64,000 nt of DNA from Sporocytophaga myxococcoides DSM 11118 (lineage in GTDB: Bacteria; Bacteroidota; Bacteroidia; Cytophagales; Cytophagaceae), in contig NZ_KE384560.1 of NCBI RefSeq assembly GCF_000426725.1, forward strand, positions 952,960 through 1,016,959, given 5' to 3'. This document shows, one piece after another, positions 1-8,808 of the stretch. Both the position numbers and the translations under genes were made by a program. Numbering within the stretch: the first letter of the stretch is position 1; the number at the start of each line of letters is the position of its first letter. The notes beneath the pieces are model-generated. The model ran no database searches, was not told the DNA's origin, and saw nothing but the letters and a program-made list of their open reading frames with translations.

Positions 1-1884
1 TCCTCTGCCGGGAGCCCCGTAAAGAAATCCATTGTATCTTGAAAGTCTTTGATCTGTAACTGTTCCATTGGTAGAAGTTCTTCCACTTATCGATTGATAG
101 GAAGGTCCGCCGAACAGATTCGAAAAATCAGGTCGATAGGTGTAGTTCAAAGTTGGAATCAAAGTATGACGGACACCCATCAGTCTACCTTTTTTAAAAT
201 AAACAGATCCGAAAACTCTGGTAGTTAAATCCGTACTGAAATTGAAATCATATGCATTTGAAAATCCTTTAAGAGTATCATAAGTTATGACTTGGTTACC
301 AAAGGTTCGGTAATTCAGTCTGTTAAAATACATGTACTCATTAAAGTTCAAGGATGGGTTAAGGTTGAAATATTTCAAAGCCTTAATAGTGGTGGCGACA
401 CTTGCCGAATGTCTCAACCCGCTTCTGGCATATGGAGGGGAGAATATCCTGCCCAAATTGTTAAAATTTAACTTTAAGGTATCCAGGTTTTCTCCTTCTG
501 GAGATATGCCTCTCGGTACACCACTTACGTTCCTGGCCTGGATTGAACCTACCGAACTATAAGAGATGTTGATCTTTTCATACCAGCTGTTTCCATCTCC
601 GATTTTTTTCTTGAATGGATAAATCCTGTTCATGTTAAGGGCGAAATCAGGAAAGGTAAAATCGTATACTCCTGTATTATTATTCTGAGTAGATCTTGCA
701 GCGAGTGATAAATTGAATGGTGTGCCTCCAAAGAATTTCGAATAGGAAATACTTGAGGTCATAGTATTTGTTAAATACGCTGCCGGGTTGTAAGCGTTAT
801 TTCTGTTAAAAGTAGTACTGGCAAAATTAACCCCTGCAGAAAGTTTACTGTTCTTCTTAGAAACAGTCTGATGGTTCCAGACTATTTTATAATCATCAAC
901 AAAGTAAAATTCTTTGGCTCCCTCTGCTAGGCCAAAATTTGGATTGGTGCTTTTTCTGTGATTGAATGCTAAATCCACATTTCCCCGGAATTTGTACCTG
1001 CTTATATAGTCTGTCTGAGATTGTAATCCATAGCTTCCTAAAGTATAAATCTCTCCGATCAGTCTTGAGCCGATATAGTCATTTACTGCAAAATAATAAC
1101 CCCCATTTCTCAGGAAAAATCCTCTGTCGCGGGACTCTCCATACATTGGAAAAATCAACCCGGATTTGTTCTTTTTAGGTACGGGAAATATTCCAAGAAT
1201 AAAGCCCAGTGGGGTAGGGACGTCCGCAACGTAAAGGTTAAACGGTCCTGTTACAATTTTGTCCTGTGGGATTACCTTTAATTTATTAGCCCTGATATGG
1301 AAATGCGGATGAGCCAGATTACAGGTTGTATAGTTAGCGCTGTTTATAAATAATGCTTCGTCTGTCCTTTTTACTTTTTCACCATGAATATATCCTTCTC
1401 CCTGCTGAGTGATAATGCCCGAAATTACTCCTTTGCGGGTTTTGAAGTTGTATTTGATGATATCTGCAGAATATTTATCATCCTTTTCTTTAAACAGCGG
1501 GACGCCTTTTACCTTTCCAGTAGAATCGGGAACACCCACTGCGGTCAGTGTTGAGGTTGCCCAGTTTATTTCAATTTGCTCGGCTTCCAGAGTAATATCT
1601 CCGTAATTGATTTTTGCATCACCATATAAATATGCGGTTTGAGTCACTACGTCAAGACGTATGGAATCTCTTGCAGAATATTTAATAGTAGTTTCAATGT
1701 CGCCTTTGTGTTTCACATTAAGCGAATCAGAAGTGCCTGTAGTATCCTTTACTGCAGCGGCTTCCGTGCTTTCTGCCGGAGCCAGCACCTCGGTAGAATC
1801 TGACTGAGAAAAAGCAGCTCTGCTAGAAAGCAGGAAGATCGTCAGAAAAAATACCCCTAAATTTTGTACTAGTTTTTTCAGAAT
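1..1884 (-). CDS. lptD: LPS-assembly outer-membrane protein LptD (3' end beyond window)
   Basis: Predicted outer-membrane translocon that inserts lipopolysaccharide into the outer leaflet. The reading frame is open for 628 codons on the minus strand and leaves the window at base 1, so the C-terminus is missing. After a hydrophobic signal segment (FFLTIFLLSS) comes an OstA/LptD-type periplasmic domain (SIRLDVVTQTAYLYGDAKI), then a region rich in alternating beta strands with RHTLIPTLNYTYRPDF, typical of LptD barrels. No ATG, GTG or TTG lies between the in-frame tandem stops at 1885-1890 and the signal peptide. The first codons are ATT (1884-1882) and CTG, so the start is probably ATT. A perfect -7 box lies 27 nt upstream. 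The gene is divergent from the amidase gene. The family call is confident; the start is inferred. Confidence 0.85.
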   Translation of the reverse strand, partial: MLKKLVQNLGVFFLTIFLLSSRAAFSQSDSTEVLAPAESTEAAAVKDTTGTSDSLNVKHKGDIETTIKYSARDSIRLDVVTQTAYLYGDAKINYGDITLEAEQIEINWATSTLTAVGVPDSTGKVKGVPLFKEKDDKYSADIIKYNFKTRKGVISGIITQQGEGYIHGEKVKRTDEALFINSANYTTCNLAHPHFHIRANKLKVIPQDKIVTGPFNLYVADVPTPLGFILGIFPVPKKNKSGLIFPMYGESRDRGFFLRNGGYYFAVNDYIGSRLIGEIYTLGSYGLQSQTDYISRYKFRGNVDLAFNHRKSTNPNFGLAEGAKEFYFVDDYKIVWNHQTVSKKNSKLSAGVNFASTTFNRNNAYNPAAYLTNTMTSSISYSKFFGGTPFNLSLAARSTQNNNTGVYDFTFPDFALNMNRIYPFKKKIGDGNSWYEKINISYSSVGSIQARNVSGVPRGISPEGENLDTLKLNFNNLGRIFSPPYARSGLRHSASVATTIKALKYFNLNPSLNFNEYMYFNRLNYRTFGNQVITYDTLKGFSNAYDFNFSTDLTTRVFGSVYFKKGRLMGVRHTLIPTLNYTYRPDFSNLFGGPSYQSISGRTSTNGTVTDQRLSRYNGFLYGAPGRG

Positions 1885-1911
1885 TTATTAAAAATTTACA
1901 ATTTTTGTGTG

Positions 1912-1919
1912 CAAAGTTA
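1912..1919 (-). promoter_or_regulatory. -7 promoter box for lptD
   Basis: TAACTTTG on the minus strand matches the Bacteroidota -7 consensus TAnnTTTG exactly. It predicts a transcript starting near 1908 with a leader of about 24 nt before the ATT start. No clear -33 TTTG is visible. Confidence 0.5.
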
Positions 1920-1946
1920 TCGTAATAACTTTTAAAATCGAATATT

Positions 1947-2729
1947 TTGAACAATATTGTATTGACCATTCTCCTCTCAGCAATTATTGTGCTAACTTCC
2001 TTCAGTCCTGTTGAGGTCAAACAATACAAGCTTAAGACAGTTGTAATTGATGCAGGTCACGGAGGCAAAGATCCCGGTTGTCATGGAAAGAACTCCCACG
2101 AGTCGGCAATCACTCTCGCTACTGCACTTGAACTTGGCAGAATCATCAAAGAGAATCTCCCGGGCGTAAAGGTAATCTATACCAGAACAAAAAACGAATT
2201 TGTTGAGCTTCACGACCGCGCCGGTATTGCAAACCGGAACAATGCAGATTTGTTTATTTCTATTCATTGTAACTCTGGCCCTAAGCATGTGTTTGGTACT
2301 GAGACATATACAATGGGATTACACACCTCTGAAGATAATCTGGAAGTGGCCAAAAGAGAAAATTCTGTAATATTGAAAGAGACAAATTATAAGAAAAATT
2401 ATCAGGGATTTGACCCAAGCTCTCCTCAGGCACATATCCTGTTTTCAGTATACCAGAATGCTTTTATCGAAAATAGTCTTAGATTTGCACAGAAGGTGGA
2501 AAAACAATTTTCTTCAAGAATTGGAAGAACTAGCAGAGGAGTAAAGCAGGCAGGATTGGTAGTGTTATGGAAAAGTGCAATGCCCAGCGCATTGATAGAA
2601 ATTGGTTTCTTAACAAACCCTGCTGAAGAAAAATATTTGAAAAACAAAACAAGCCAGGTTTATATAGCTTCAGGAATTTATAGAGCCTTGAAAGAATATA
2701 AAACCGAACTTGAATCAATGAATAAATAA
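1947..2729 (+). CDS. N-acetylmuramoyl-L-alanine amidase (Amidase_3)
   Basis: Zinc-dependent periplasmic amidase that cuts the bond between MurNAc and the stem peptide of peptidoglycan, used in cell separation or wall turnover. The 260 residues begin with a signal-like helix (VLTILLSAIIVLTSF). The Amidase_3 signatures follow: DAGHGG (zinc His), the Glu of SHESAI, SIHCN (second zinc His) and IEIGFLTNP near the C-terminus with the catalytic Glu. The start is TTG at 1947; no ATG is available after the in-frame stop at 1926. It is divergent from lptD and followed 2 nt later by the MCE gene, so the two are likely cotranscribed. Confidence 0.9.
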   Translation: MNNIVLTILLSAIIVLTSFSPVEVKQYKLKTVVIDAGHGGKDPGCHGKNSHESAITLATALELGRIIKENLPGVKVIYTRTKNEFVELHDRAGIANRNNADLFISIHCNSGPKHVFGTETYTMGLHTSEDNLEVAKRENSVILKETNYKKNYQGFDPSSPQAHILFSVYQNAFIENSLRFAQKVEKQFSSRIGRTSRGVKQAGLVVLWKSAMPSALIEIGFLTNPAEEKYLKNKTSQVYIASGIYRALKEYKTELESMNK

Positions 2730-2731
2730 AA

Positions 2732-3667
2732 GTGAAAATATCTAAAGAAGTAAAGGTAGGACTCCTGGCCTTGGTTGCTGGTGTGATACTATATATCGGA
2801 TTTAATTTTTTAAAAGGAGTTGACTTTTTTTCTCCTACAAAAAAATACTACATCGTTTATAATCAGATTGACGGACTTACAGTTTCGAATCCCGTTACTC
2901 TGAATGGTATGACGATTGGCCGTGTAGACGGACTTAAAATGGTAACTTCCCAAAACAATAAAATTGTTGTTCAGATTCAGGTAGATGAACACATAGTTTT
3001 AGGAGATTCAACAAGTGCTTTCATTTCCAACACCGATTTGTTGGGAGGTAAATCTATCGATCTTAAACTTGGTAGGAATAGCAGAACTTTTGAAAATGGA
3101 GATACGCTTAAAGGTAACATTGAGAAAAATATTACCGAAATGCTCAGTGAAAAAGCAATTCCAATTCTCACAAATCTTGATTCAACAGTAGTAAATCTTA
3201 ACAAGATTTTTGGTGATGAACTTGGAATGAGCGTAAAAACAACCCTACACAACTTTGAGCTTGCTTCAGGAGACTTGAAATTACTTATAGGAGAAAACAG
3301 AAAGAACCTTTATGTAATGACATCAAATCTTTCGGCAATGACATCCTCTTTGGCACAAACAGAGAAGGAATTAAAGCCATTGATTGCTAAAATGAATCAT
3401 TTTGCCGATTCTCTGAATGATCTTGAGTTGAAAGCGACAGTTGCAAATGCTAATAAAGCAATGGCCAATCTTAGTTCTATTACAAATAAAATTAACACAG
3501 GACAAGGCAGCATTGGTGCTCTCGTGAATGATAAAGCATTTATTGACAACCTTAATAATGCTGTAAAAAATATGGATAAGCTGGTTACAGACCTTAGAAA
3601 TAATCCAAAGCATTACTTCTCTCCTCTTGGCCAGAAACCTAAAAAGGGATATGTAGCTCCTGAATAG
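2732..3667 (+). CDS. MCE/MlaD family lipid-transport protein
   Basis: Inner-membrane-anchored periplasmic protein of the MCE family, which binds phospholipid for transport between the two membranes. It has one N-terminal membrane helix (about residues 7-28), a single MCE domain (about 36-115, including GLTVSNPVTLNGMTIGRV), then a long helical tail to about residue 290. The single domain and 311 residues fit the MlaD class. The start is GTG, 2 nt after the amidase stop. The usual ABC partners (MlaE, MlaF) are not in the window. Bacteroidota often carry this amidase-MCE pair next to lptD. The exact lipid cargo is unknown. Confidence 0.85.
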   Translation: MKISKEVKVGLLALVAGVILYIGFNFLKGVDFFSPTKKYYIVYNQIDGLTVSNPVTLNGMTIGRVDGLKMVTSQNNKIVVQIQVDEHIVLGDSTSAFISNTDLLGGKSIDLKLGRNSRTFENGDTLKGNIEKNITEMLSEKAIPILTNLDSTVVNLNKIFGDELGMSVKTTLHNFELASGDLKLLIGENRKNLYVMTSNLSAMTSSLAQTEKELKPLIAKMNHFADSLNDLELKATVANANKAMANLSSITNKINTGQGSIGALVNDKAFIDNLNNAVKNMDKLVTDLRNNPKHYFSPLGQKPKKGYVAPE

Positions 3668-3697
3668 TCATAAGAAATTATTTGAAAAGAAATTAAG

Positions 3698-3722
3698 AAT
3701 CCCGCATCTGCGGGATTTTTTG
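3698..3722 (+). terminator. Intrinsic terminator after the MCE gene
   Basis: The stem AATCCCGC / GCGGGATT with a 4-nt loop is followed by a T tract, 31 nt after the MCE stop codon. Confidence 0.85.
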
Positions 3723-3945
3723 TTTTAAATTACTAGTCTTAAAAGAGAACAAAATTTTTTATACTAAGTAAATATTCAATAAAGTATCCTAAGGACAACT
3801 TGGACTTTGAAAAGTCAGATAAAAATTTTTATTCAGCATTTTCAATTTTAAAATAAGATGTATGACTTATTTAAAATACTGGTAAGTTCACACAGTTTAT
3901 CCTAAGTAGTAATTTTCAGATTATTTCATTTTAACCCTAAAGGTC

Positions 3946-5574
3946 ATGAATATTGAGTTCAACAAAAATGAAGATGTTTTCAAACAACTTTCCTTTCAGT
4001 TAAAAACAAGATTGCAAAAAGTAAAACTAGGCGGAGGTGAGAAGAAGATAGATGAGCAGCATGAGAAGGGTAAGCTAACAGCAAGGGAAAGAATTGAAAA
4101 ATTAATAGATAAGGATTCTCAGTTCCTTGAAATAGCAGCCTTGGCGGGTGACGGCATGTATTCAGAAGTGGGGGGATGTCCGTCTGCTGGTGTGGTGACT
4201 GGGATGGGGTATATTCACGGGCGCATTTGTATGATTGTTGCCAATGATGCCACTGTGAAAGCCGGAGCCTGGTTTCCGATCACAGCAAAGAAAAATCTCC
4301 GTGCCCAGGAAATAGCAATGGAGAATAAATTACCTATAATATATCTGGTAGACAGTGCAGGTGTTTTTCTGCCAATGCAAGATGAGGTCTTTCCGGATAA
4401 AGAACACTTTGGTCGGATATTCAGAAACAATGCCATCATGTCTTCATCTGGAATAGTGCAGATTTCAGCCATTATGGGAAGCTGTGTTGCTGGTGGAGCA
4501 TATCTTCCAATTATGTCAGACGAGGCTTTGATTGTTGAAAACACAGGCTCCATTTATCTTGCCGGACCTTATCTGGTAAAAGCAGCTATTGGTGAAACTG
4601 TAGATAATGAAACGCTCGGAGGTGCATCTACACATTCTGAAATTTCAGGAGTAACAGACTATAAGTGTGCTAATGATGAGGAATGTCTTGAAAAGATTAG
4701 AAGTATCATTAGTAAAATCGGGCATCCGGACAAGGCAGGATTTGATAGGGTAGAACCAAAGGTGCCAGCAAAGAACCCTGATGAAATCTATGGAGTTTTA
4801 CCTGCAGATAGGGTAAAGCCTTATGATATGCGGGAAATAATTGAACGCCTCGTTGATAATTCAGAATTTGAAGAATACAAAGAATTGTATGGTAAAACTA
4901 TTTTGTGCGGTCTAGCCAGAATAGATGGCTGGTCAGTGGGAATTGTTGCCAATCAGCGCAAAATGGTTAAGAGTAAAAAGGACGAGATGCAGATGGGAGG
5001 GGTGATATATTCAGATTCTGCTGATAAAGCCGCTCGTTTTATAATGAATTGTAATCAAAAGAAAATTCCTTTATTGTTTATTCAGGACGTTACAGGATTT
5101 ATGGTCGGTAGCAGATCTGAGCATGGTGGGATTATAAAAGATGGAGCTAAAATGGTTAACGCAGTGGCTAATTCAGTAGTGCCAAAGTTTACTCTGATCA
5201 TTGGGAATTCTTTTGGAGCAGGAAACTATGCAATGTGTGGGAAGGCTTATGATCCAAGACTGATTTTTGCCTGGCCAACCGCACAATTAGGAGTAATGAG
5301 TGGAGCTTCAGCCGGCAAAACACTTCTTCAGATAAAAGTTTCCTCTATGAAAGCTAAAGGGCAAACCATCACTCAGGAAGAGGAGAAGAAAATCCTTGAC
5401 GAAATAATGGCCCAATACAATGAAAAGCTTTCTCCTTATTATGCAGCTTCTCGCATATGGGTTGATGGAATAATTGATCCTAAAGAAACCAGAACATCAA
5501 TTTCCATGGGTATCGAAGCGGCCAACAACGCTCCAATTGAAAAAAAGTTCAACCCCGGAATCCTTCAAACATGA
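3946..5574 (+). CDS. Acyl-CoA carboxylase carboxyltransferase beta subunit (methylcrotonyl-CoA type)
   Basis: Carboxyltransferase half of a biotin-dependent acyl-CoA carboxylase, moving the carboxyl group from biotin to an acyl-CoA. The 542 residues cover both crotonase-like halves. The N-half has GGAYLPIMSDEALIV and the DEVFPDKEHFGRIFRN stretch, which closely resembles the equivalent DVFPDRDHFGRIF of methylcrotonyl-CoA carboxylase. The C-half has GFMVGSRSEHGGIIKDGAKM and GAGNYAMCG. A leucine-degradation role is therefore favoured over propionyl-CoA carboxylase, but substrate cannot be fixed from sequence alone. No biotin carboxylase or carrier subunit is nearby, so its partner must be encoded elsewhere. 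Confidence 0.9.
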   Translation: MNIEFNKNEDVFKQLSFQLKTRLQKVKLGGGEKKIDEQHEKGKLTARERIEKLIDKDSQFLEIAALAGDGMYSEVGGCPSAGVVTGMGYIHGRICMIVANDATVKAGAWFPITAKKNLRAQEIAMENKLPIIYLVDSAGVFLPMQDEVFPDKEHFGRIFRNNAIMSSSGIVQISAIMGSCVAGGAYLPIMSDEALIVENTGSIYLAGPYLVKAAIGETVDNETLGGASTHSEISGVTDYKCANDEECLEKIRSIISKIGHPDKAGFDRVEPKVPAKNPDEIYGVLPADRVKPYDMREIIERLVDNSEFEEYKELYGKTILCGLARIDGWSVGIVANQRKMVKSKKDEMQMGGVIYSDSADKAARFIMNCNQKKIPLLFIQDVTGFMVGSRSEHGGIIKDGAKMVNAVANSVVPKFTLIIGNSFGAGNYAMCGKAYDPRLIFAWPTAQLGVMSGASAGKTLLQIKVSSMKAKGQTITQEEEKKILDEIMAQYNEKLSPYYAASRIWVDGIIDPKETRTSISMGIEAANNAPIEKKFNPGILQT

Positions 5575-5649
5575 TGTTTTCAGGTTTACTGTATATCTTT
5601 ATAGTTTTAAAATTGGTTTATATATAGGTAGAAGGTAGTTAGTATAGTA

Positions 5650-6501
5650 ATGGACAATAAGAAAATCAAAGCTTTAATTTCACTTTTGGATGATGAAGAT
5701 ACAGAGGTGCTTTTGCATGTAGAAAAGGAAATTCTTGCCTTGGGTGAAGGAATTATCCCATTTTTAGAGAATGAATGGGAGAATAATTTTAACCCCATTG
5801 TTCAGAAAAGAATAGAAGAGCTGATCCATACTGTCCATTATGATTTGTTGAAAGTGAGATTAGCTGCATGGAAGGACGGTGGTGGAAAGGACCTTCTTGA
5901 AGGAATGTGGATTATTGCTACTTACCAGTATCCTGATCTTGAAATGGGTAAATTAAAGTCTGAGCTAGATCAAATATACTTTGAAGCCTGGACAAATATG
6001 AAAAATGAAATTCATCCGTTTGACCAGGTCAAAATTTTAAATAATGTAATTTTCAGTCAATATAGATTTTCAGCAAATACTAAAAACTTTCACTCTCCCT
6101 CTAATTCAATGATTAACATTGTTTTAGAAAGCAAAAAGGGAAATCCGATTACGCTTTGTGTTATCTATCTGCTGATTGCTCAAAAACTGAATATGCCAGT
6201 ATATGGTGTAAATCTTCCTAATTTATTCATACTTACATATAAATCGGAATCCGTTCAGTTCTACATTAATGCATTTAACAAGGGATTGATTTTTTCTAAA
6301 GCTGATATTGACAACTATTTGTCTCACCTTAACATTAACCCATTGGATATTTTTTACCAGCCATGTTCTAATCTGGATATTGTGAGAAGGATGCTGAGAA
6401 ATTTATCAGTTTCCTTTGAAAAACTTGGCGATGCGGTGAAGGTGGAAGAAATTAAACAGTTATTAGATTCAATTTCAGATGGAAGAGAAATAATTGACTA
6501 G
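5650..6501 (+). CDS. SirB1-like / transglutaminase-fold family protein
   Basis: The 283-residue protein matches the SirB1 family (transglutaminase-like core 2), whose function is not established. The family region runs from about residue 115 to 215, with an SMINIVLESKKGNPITLCV segment followed by IYLLIAQKLNMPVYGVNLP, the usual pattern of short-chain start, Gly-Asn-Pro turn and hydrophobic helix. The N-terminal 100 residues are helical and the C-terminus resembles a TPR-like helical hairpin. No signal peptide is present, so it is cytoplasmic. It follows the carboxyltransferase by 75 nt with no terminator between, so readthrough is possible. In other bacteria SirB1 often lies near prmC or prfA; that context is absent here. 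Confidence 0.75.
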   Translation: MDNKKIKALISLLDDEDTEVLLHVEKEILALGEGIIPFLENEWENNFNPIVQKRIEELIHTVHYDLLKVRLAAWKDGGGKDLLEGMWIIATYQYPDLEMGKLKSELDQIYFEAWTNMKNEIHPFDQVKILNNVIFSQYRFSANTKNFHSPSNSMINIVLESKKGNPITLCVIYLLIAQKLNMPVYGVNLPNLFILTYKSESVQFYINAFNKGLIFSKADIDNYLSHLNINPLDIFYQPCSNLDIVRRMLRNLSVSFEKLGDAVKVEEIKQLLDSISDGREIID

Positions 6502-6512
6502 GTTTTAATTAT

Positions 6513-7109
6513 TTATCTTTTAACAATACAGCCTATAGCTCTTTTTTCAGAAACCTTGAGTGTATTATCCTGAACCAATGCAAGTAAAGCATCTCTCAGA
6601 TAATGATAATGAACATCTTTTGGTACCTGAGGATTGTCATCAATTGCTCCTTTATAAAAAAGCACGAAAGACTTATTGATGTTCTTTAATACAAATACTT
6701 CAGGTGTTTTTGTGGCTCCGAAGGCATTTGATATTTCAAAGTTTTTATCTGGTAAATATGGGAAATTGTAAGCCATTTCCTTTGCCCTGTTAGTCATCTC
6801 ATTTACTCCATCAGATGGGCAGGCTGCAGGATTGTTAGGGTTTATCAATATGAATTTAACTTTGTTGATTTCAAATTCACTTGCTAATCGAATGATCCTT
6901 TCTTCATATAATTTAGAATAAGGACAATCCTGACTTGTGAAAACAATGACTATGCCTTTGTCTTCTGAATACTCAGCCAAACTGATCTTATTCTGACTTG
7001 TTACATTACTTGCTGTAAAGTTTTTTACCTTGTCTCCAACATTGTAACCTGTCTGAGCAAATAGATTTAAGGCAAAAAAAGAAAAGAAAATAGTCCCGAT
7101 AATTTTCAT
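6513..7109 (-). CDS. Exported redoxin/thioredoxin-fold protein
   Basis: A 198-residue periplasmic protein of the AhpC/TSA-redoxin superfamily. Residues 1-19 form a signal peptide ending at FAQ. The thioredoxin fold begins near residue 25, with the active-site-like segment FTSQDCPYSKLYEER around Cys62. The motif is CxxS, so the second active-site Cys of thioredoxins is missing. Another Cys (Cys97) and the C-terminal AIGCIVKR motif remain. This pattern resembles peroxiredoxin-like proteins of Bacteroidota with a single peroxidatic Cys. It converges with the SirB1-like gene with an 11-nt gap. A redox role is likely; the substrate is unknown. Confidence 0.75.
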   Translation of the reverse strand: MKIIGTIFFSFFALNLFAQTGYNVGDKVKNFTASNVTSQNKISLAEYSEDKGIVIVFTSQDCPYSKLYEERIIRLASEFEINKVKFILINPNNPAACPSDGVNEMTNRAKEMAYNFPYLPDKNFEISNAFGATKTPEVFVLKNINKSFVLFYKGAIDDNPQVPKDVHYHYLRDALLALVQDNTLKVSEKRAIGCIVKR

Positions 7110-7135
7110 CTTTTTCCCGGATTAGTGCTACTAAT

Positions 7136-7765
7136 TTAATAATTAAAAGCTAAAATGTAATTTCCAAATCTTGAAATTTTCATTGGAATTGTTTTAAGTA
7201 CACTATCTTCACTTTTAATCTCACAAAAACAATGTGTGTCGTTATTTGAAAAGTCAAAAGGTTTAATTCGGATTGACTCTTTAAAATTCAGCTTGAGTTC
7301 CGAAAACATTTTGTATACAGCTTCCTTCACGCACCAATACGCAGACAAAACATGTAGGTTATCCCCAGCTTCGGCTAATTCAGTTTCGCTCAGAAATTTA
7401 TCTTTGACTCGTATAATTTTTTCTGAAGAAAGTTCAATATCTATACCAACTTTTCCGGATTTATTTAAAATCGCGCAGCACATCGACTTCGAATGGCTTA
7501 AAGAAACCTCCGCAGTTGAGGGTACTAAAACAGGTTTTCCAAGTTCATCTTTTTGAATATCATGAAATTCAATCCCGCTAAAAGAGCATAATTTTTCTAA
7601 AAGTATTCTTGAAGCAAGCCACTCTTTTTTTCTTTTTTCACTCCAAGTGTCCTCACATTTCTTTTCTGGCCTATACATTTGGAGGAGTTCATCAAGATTT
7701 TCTTCAATTTCCCAGATTCCCCAGCAGGAATTATCATCAATAGAATTAATAGAAACTAAGGGCAT
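7136..7765 (-). CDS. 4'-phosphopantetheinyl transferase family protein
   Basis: Transfers the phosphopantetheine arm of coenzyme A to carrier proteins such as acyl carrier protein. The 209-residue protein has the Sfp-type signatures: VGIDIE (magnesium-binding Asp109 and Glu111) and WCVKEAVYK (Trp144, Lys147, Glu148), plus SLSHS near residue 91 for phosphate contact. The length lies near the Sfp type rather than the short AcpS type. It lies 26 nt upstream of the redoxin gene on the same strand. No polyketide or peptide synthetase gene is in the window, so a housekeeping target is as likely as a secondary-metabolite one. Confidence 0.85.
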   Translation of the reverse strand: MPLVSINSIDDNSCWGIWEIEENLDELLQMYRPEKKCEDTWSEKRKKEWLASRILLEKLCSFSGIEFHDIQKDELGKPVLVPSTAEVSLSHSKSMCCAILNKSGKVGIDIELSSEKIIRVKDKFLSETELAEAGDNLHVLSAYWCVKEAVYKMFSELKLNFKESIRIKPFDFSNNDTHCFCEIKSEDSVLKTIPMKISRFGNYILAFNY

Positions 7766-7843
7766 CAGGAAGTTGAATTTTTTATATGTGTAAAATCGTT
7801 TATTTAATTGCTAAATTTAGACAAAATTCCAAAACTACGCTCC

Positions 7844-8752
7844 ATGACAAAAATTGAGGTAGAAAAGATAGCTTCCTTAACTGGTCATAAAGACTGCATT
7901 TACACAATTGAAAAGGGGGAATCCGATCAGGTGATTTATTCTGCAGGCGGAGATGGTATGGTTGTTAAGTGGGACCTCAATCAACCTGACCTTGGTAAGT
8001 TGGTTGCGAAGGTGGAAAACTCTGTTTACGCTTTGAGATTTCATCAGGGACGACTCCTTGTAGGTCATAATTTTAATGGTATTCACCTCATAAATCCTGG
8101 TTTAAATAAAGAGGAATTATCTGCTTCAGTAAGCAGTTCTCAGATTTTTGATGTGAAATCTACTGGAAAGAATATCTATTTAGCTTGCGGTGATGGTACT
8201 TTGGTTGTTTTGGATGCCGAAGATTTGTCCACAATTGCCAAGATTAAAGTTTCTGATAAAAGCCTGAGAGCAATTGCCATAAATGAAGCAGATAATTTGC
8301 TCGTAATAGGATCCAGTAATTTTACAATCAGTGTTTTTGATCTCCAATCGCTACAATTAACTGATCAGCAAAATGCCCATGAAAATTCTGTTTTTACATT
8401 GGCGTTTTCTCCTGATGGGATATATTTGCTAAGTGGAGGAAGGGATGCAAAATTAAAAGTGTGGGCAATAAGGCAAAAAAAACTTGAGATTGTAGAAACA
8501 ATAGCTGCTCACTTGTTTGCGATAAACAATATTGCATTTAGGGAAGATGGAAAATATTTTGCTACTTGCAGCATGGATAAGTCAGTGAAAGTATGGGATG
8601 CCGGAACTTTTTCCCTCATAAAAGTTATTGATAAATCCAGACATGCAGGTCATGGTACTTCAGTGAATAAAGTCCTTTGGTCTTCTTCAGATACCATTGT
8701 CTCCTGCAGCGATGACAGATCAATTTCTGTCTGGAAGGTGAAAAATTTATAA
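7844..8752 (+). CDS. WD40 repeat protein
   Basis: A 302-residue cytoplasmic beta-propeller made almost entirely of WD40 repeats. Clear repeat ends are VVKWDLNQ, LKVWAIRQ, VKVWDAGT and ISVWKVKN, with matching GH or AH turns (LTGHKD, NAHENSV, AAHLFAI). Six to seven blades are expected. WD40 propellers act as protein-interaction platforms; no catalytic residues are visible. I chose the ATG at 7844 because the upstream TTG at 7808 lies before a near-consensus -7 box (TAAATTTA, 7812-7819). It heads a tightly spaced same-strand run with the DivIVA-domain, folB and ChaN-like genes. Confidence 0.85.
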   Translation: MTKIEVEKIASLTGHKDCIYTIEKGESDQVIYSAGGDGMVVKWDLNQPDLGKLVAKVENSVYALRFHQGRLLVGHNFNGIHLINPGLNKEELSASVSSSQIFDVKSTGKNIYLACGDGTLVVLDAEDLSTIAKIKVSDKSLRAIAINEADNLLVIGSSNFTISVFDLQSLQLTDQQNAHENSVFTLAFSPDGIYLLSGGRDAKLKVWAIRQKKLEIVETIAAHLFAINNIAFREDGKYFATCSMDKSVKVWDAGTFSLIKVIDKSRHAGHGTSVNKVLWSSSDTIVSCSDDRSISVWKVKNL

Positions 8753-8808
8753 ATACCCTGACGAAAGATAGAAGGGCTGAACAGTTTAGTTTTAAATTAG
8801 TATCGAAA

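Noticed and set aside
332-1606. Small plus-strand ORFs opposite lptD.
   Set aside because: lptD is open without stops on the minus strand over the whole stretch, and the plus-strand ORFs look random.
1947-1949. An upstream ATT at 1944 as a start of the amidase gene.
   Set aside because: The TTG at 1947 is a standard alternative start, so I do not count this gene among the ATT cases.
4215-4553. A 112-residue antisense ORF inside the carboxyltransferase gene.
   Set aside because: It is a shadow of a conserved coding region on the other strand.
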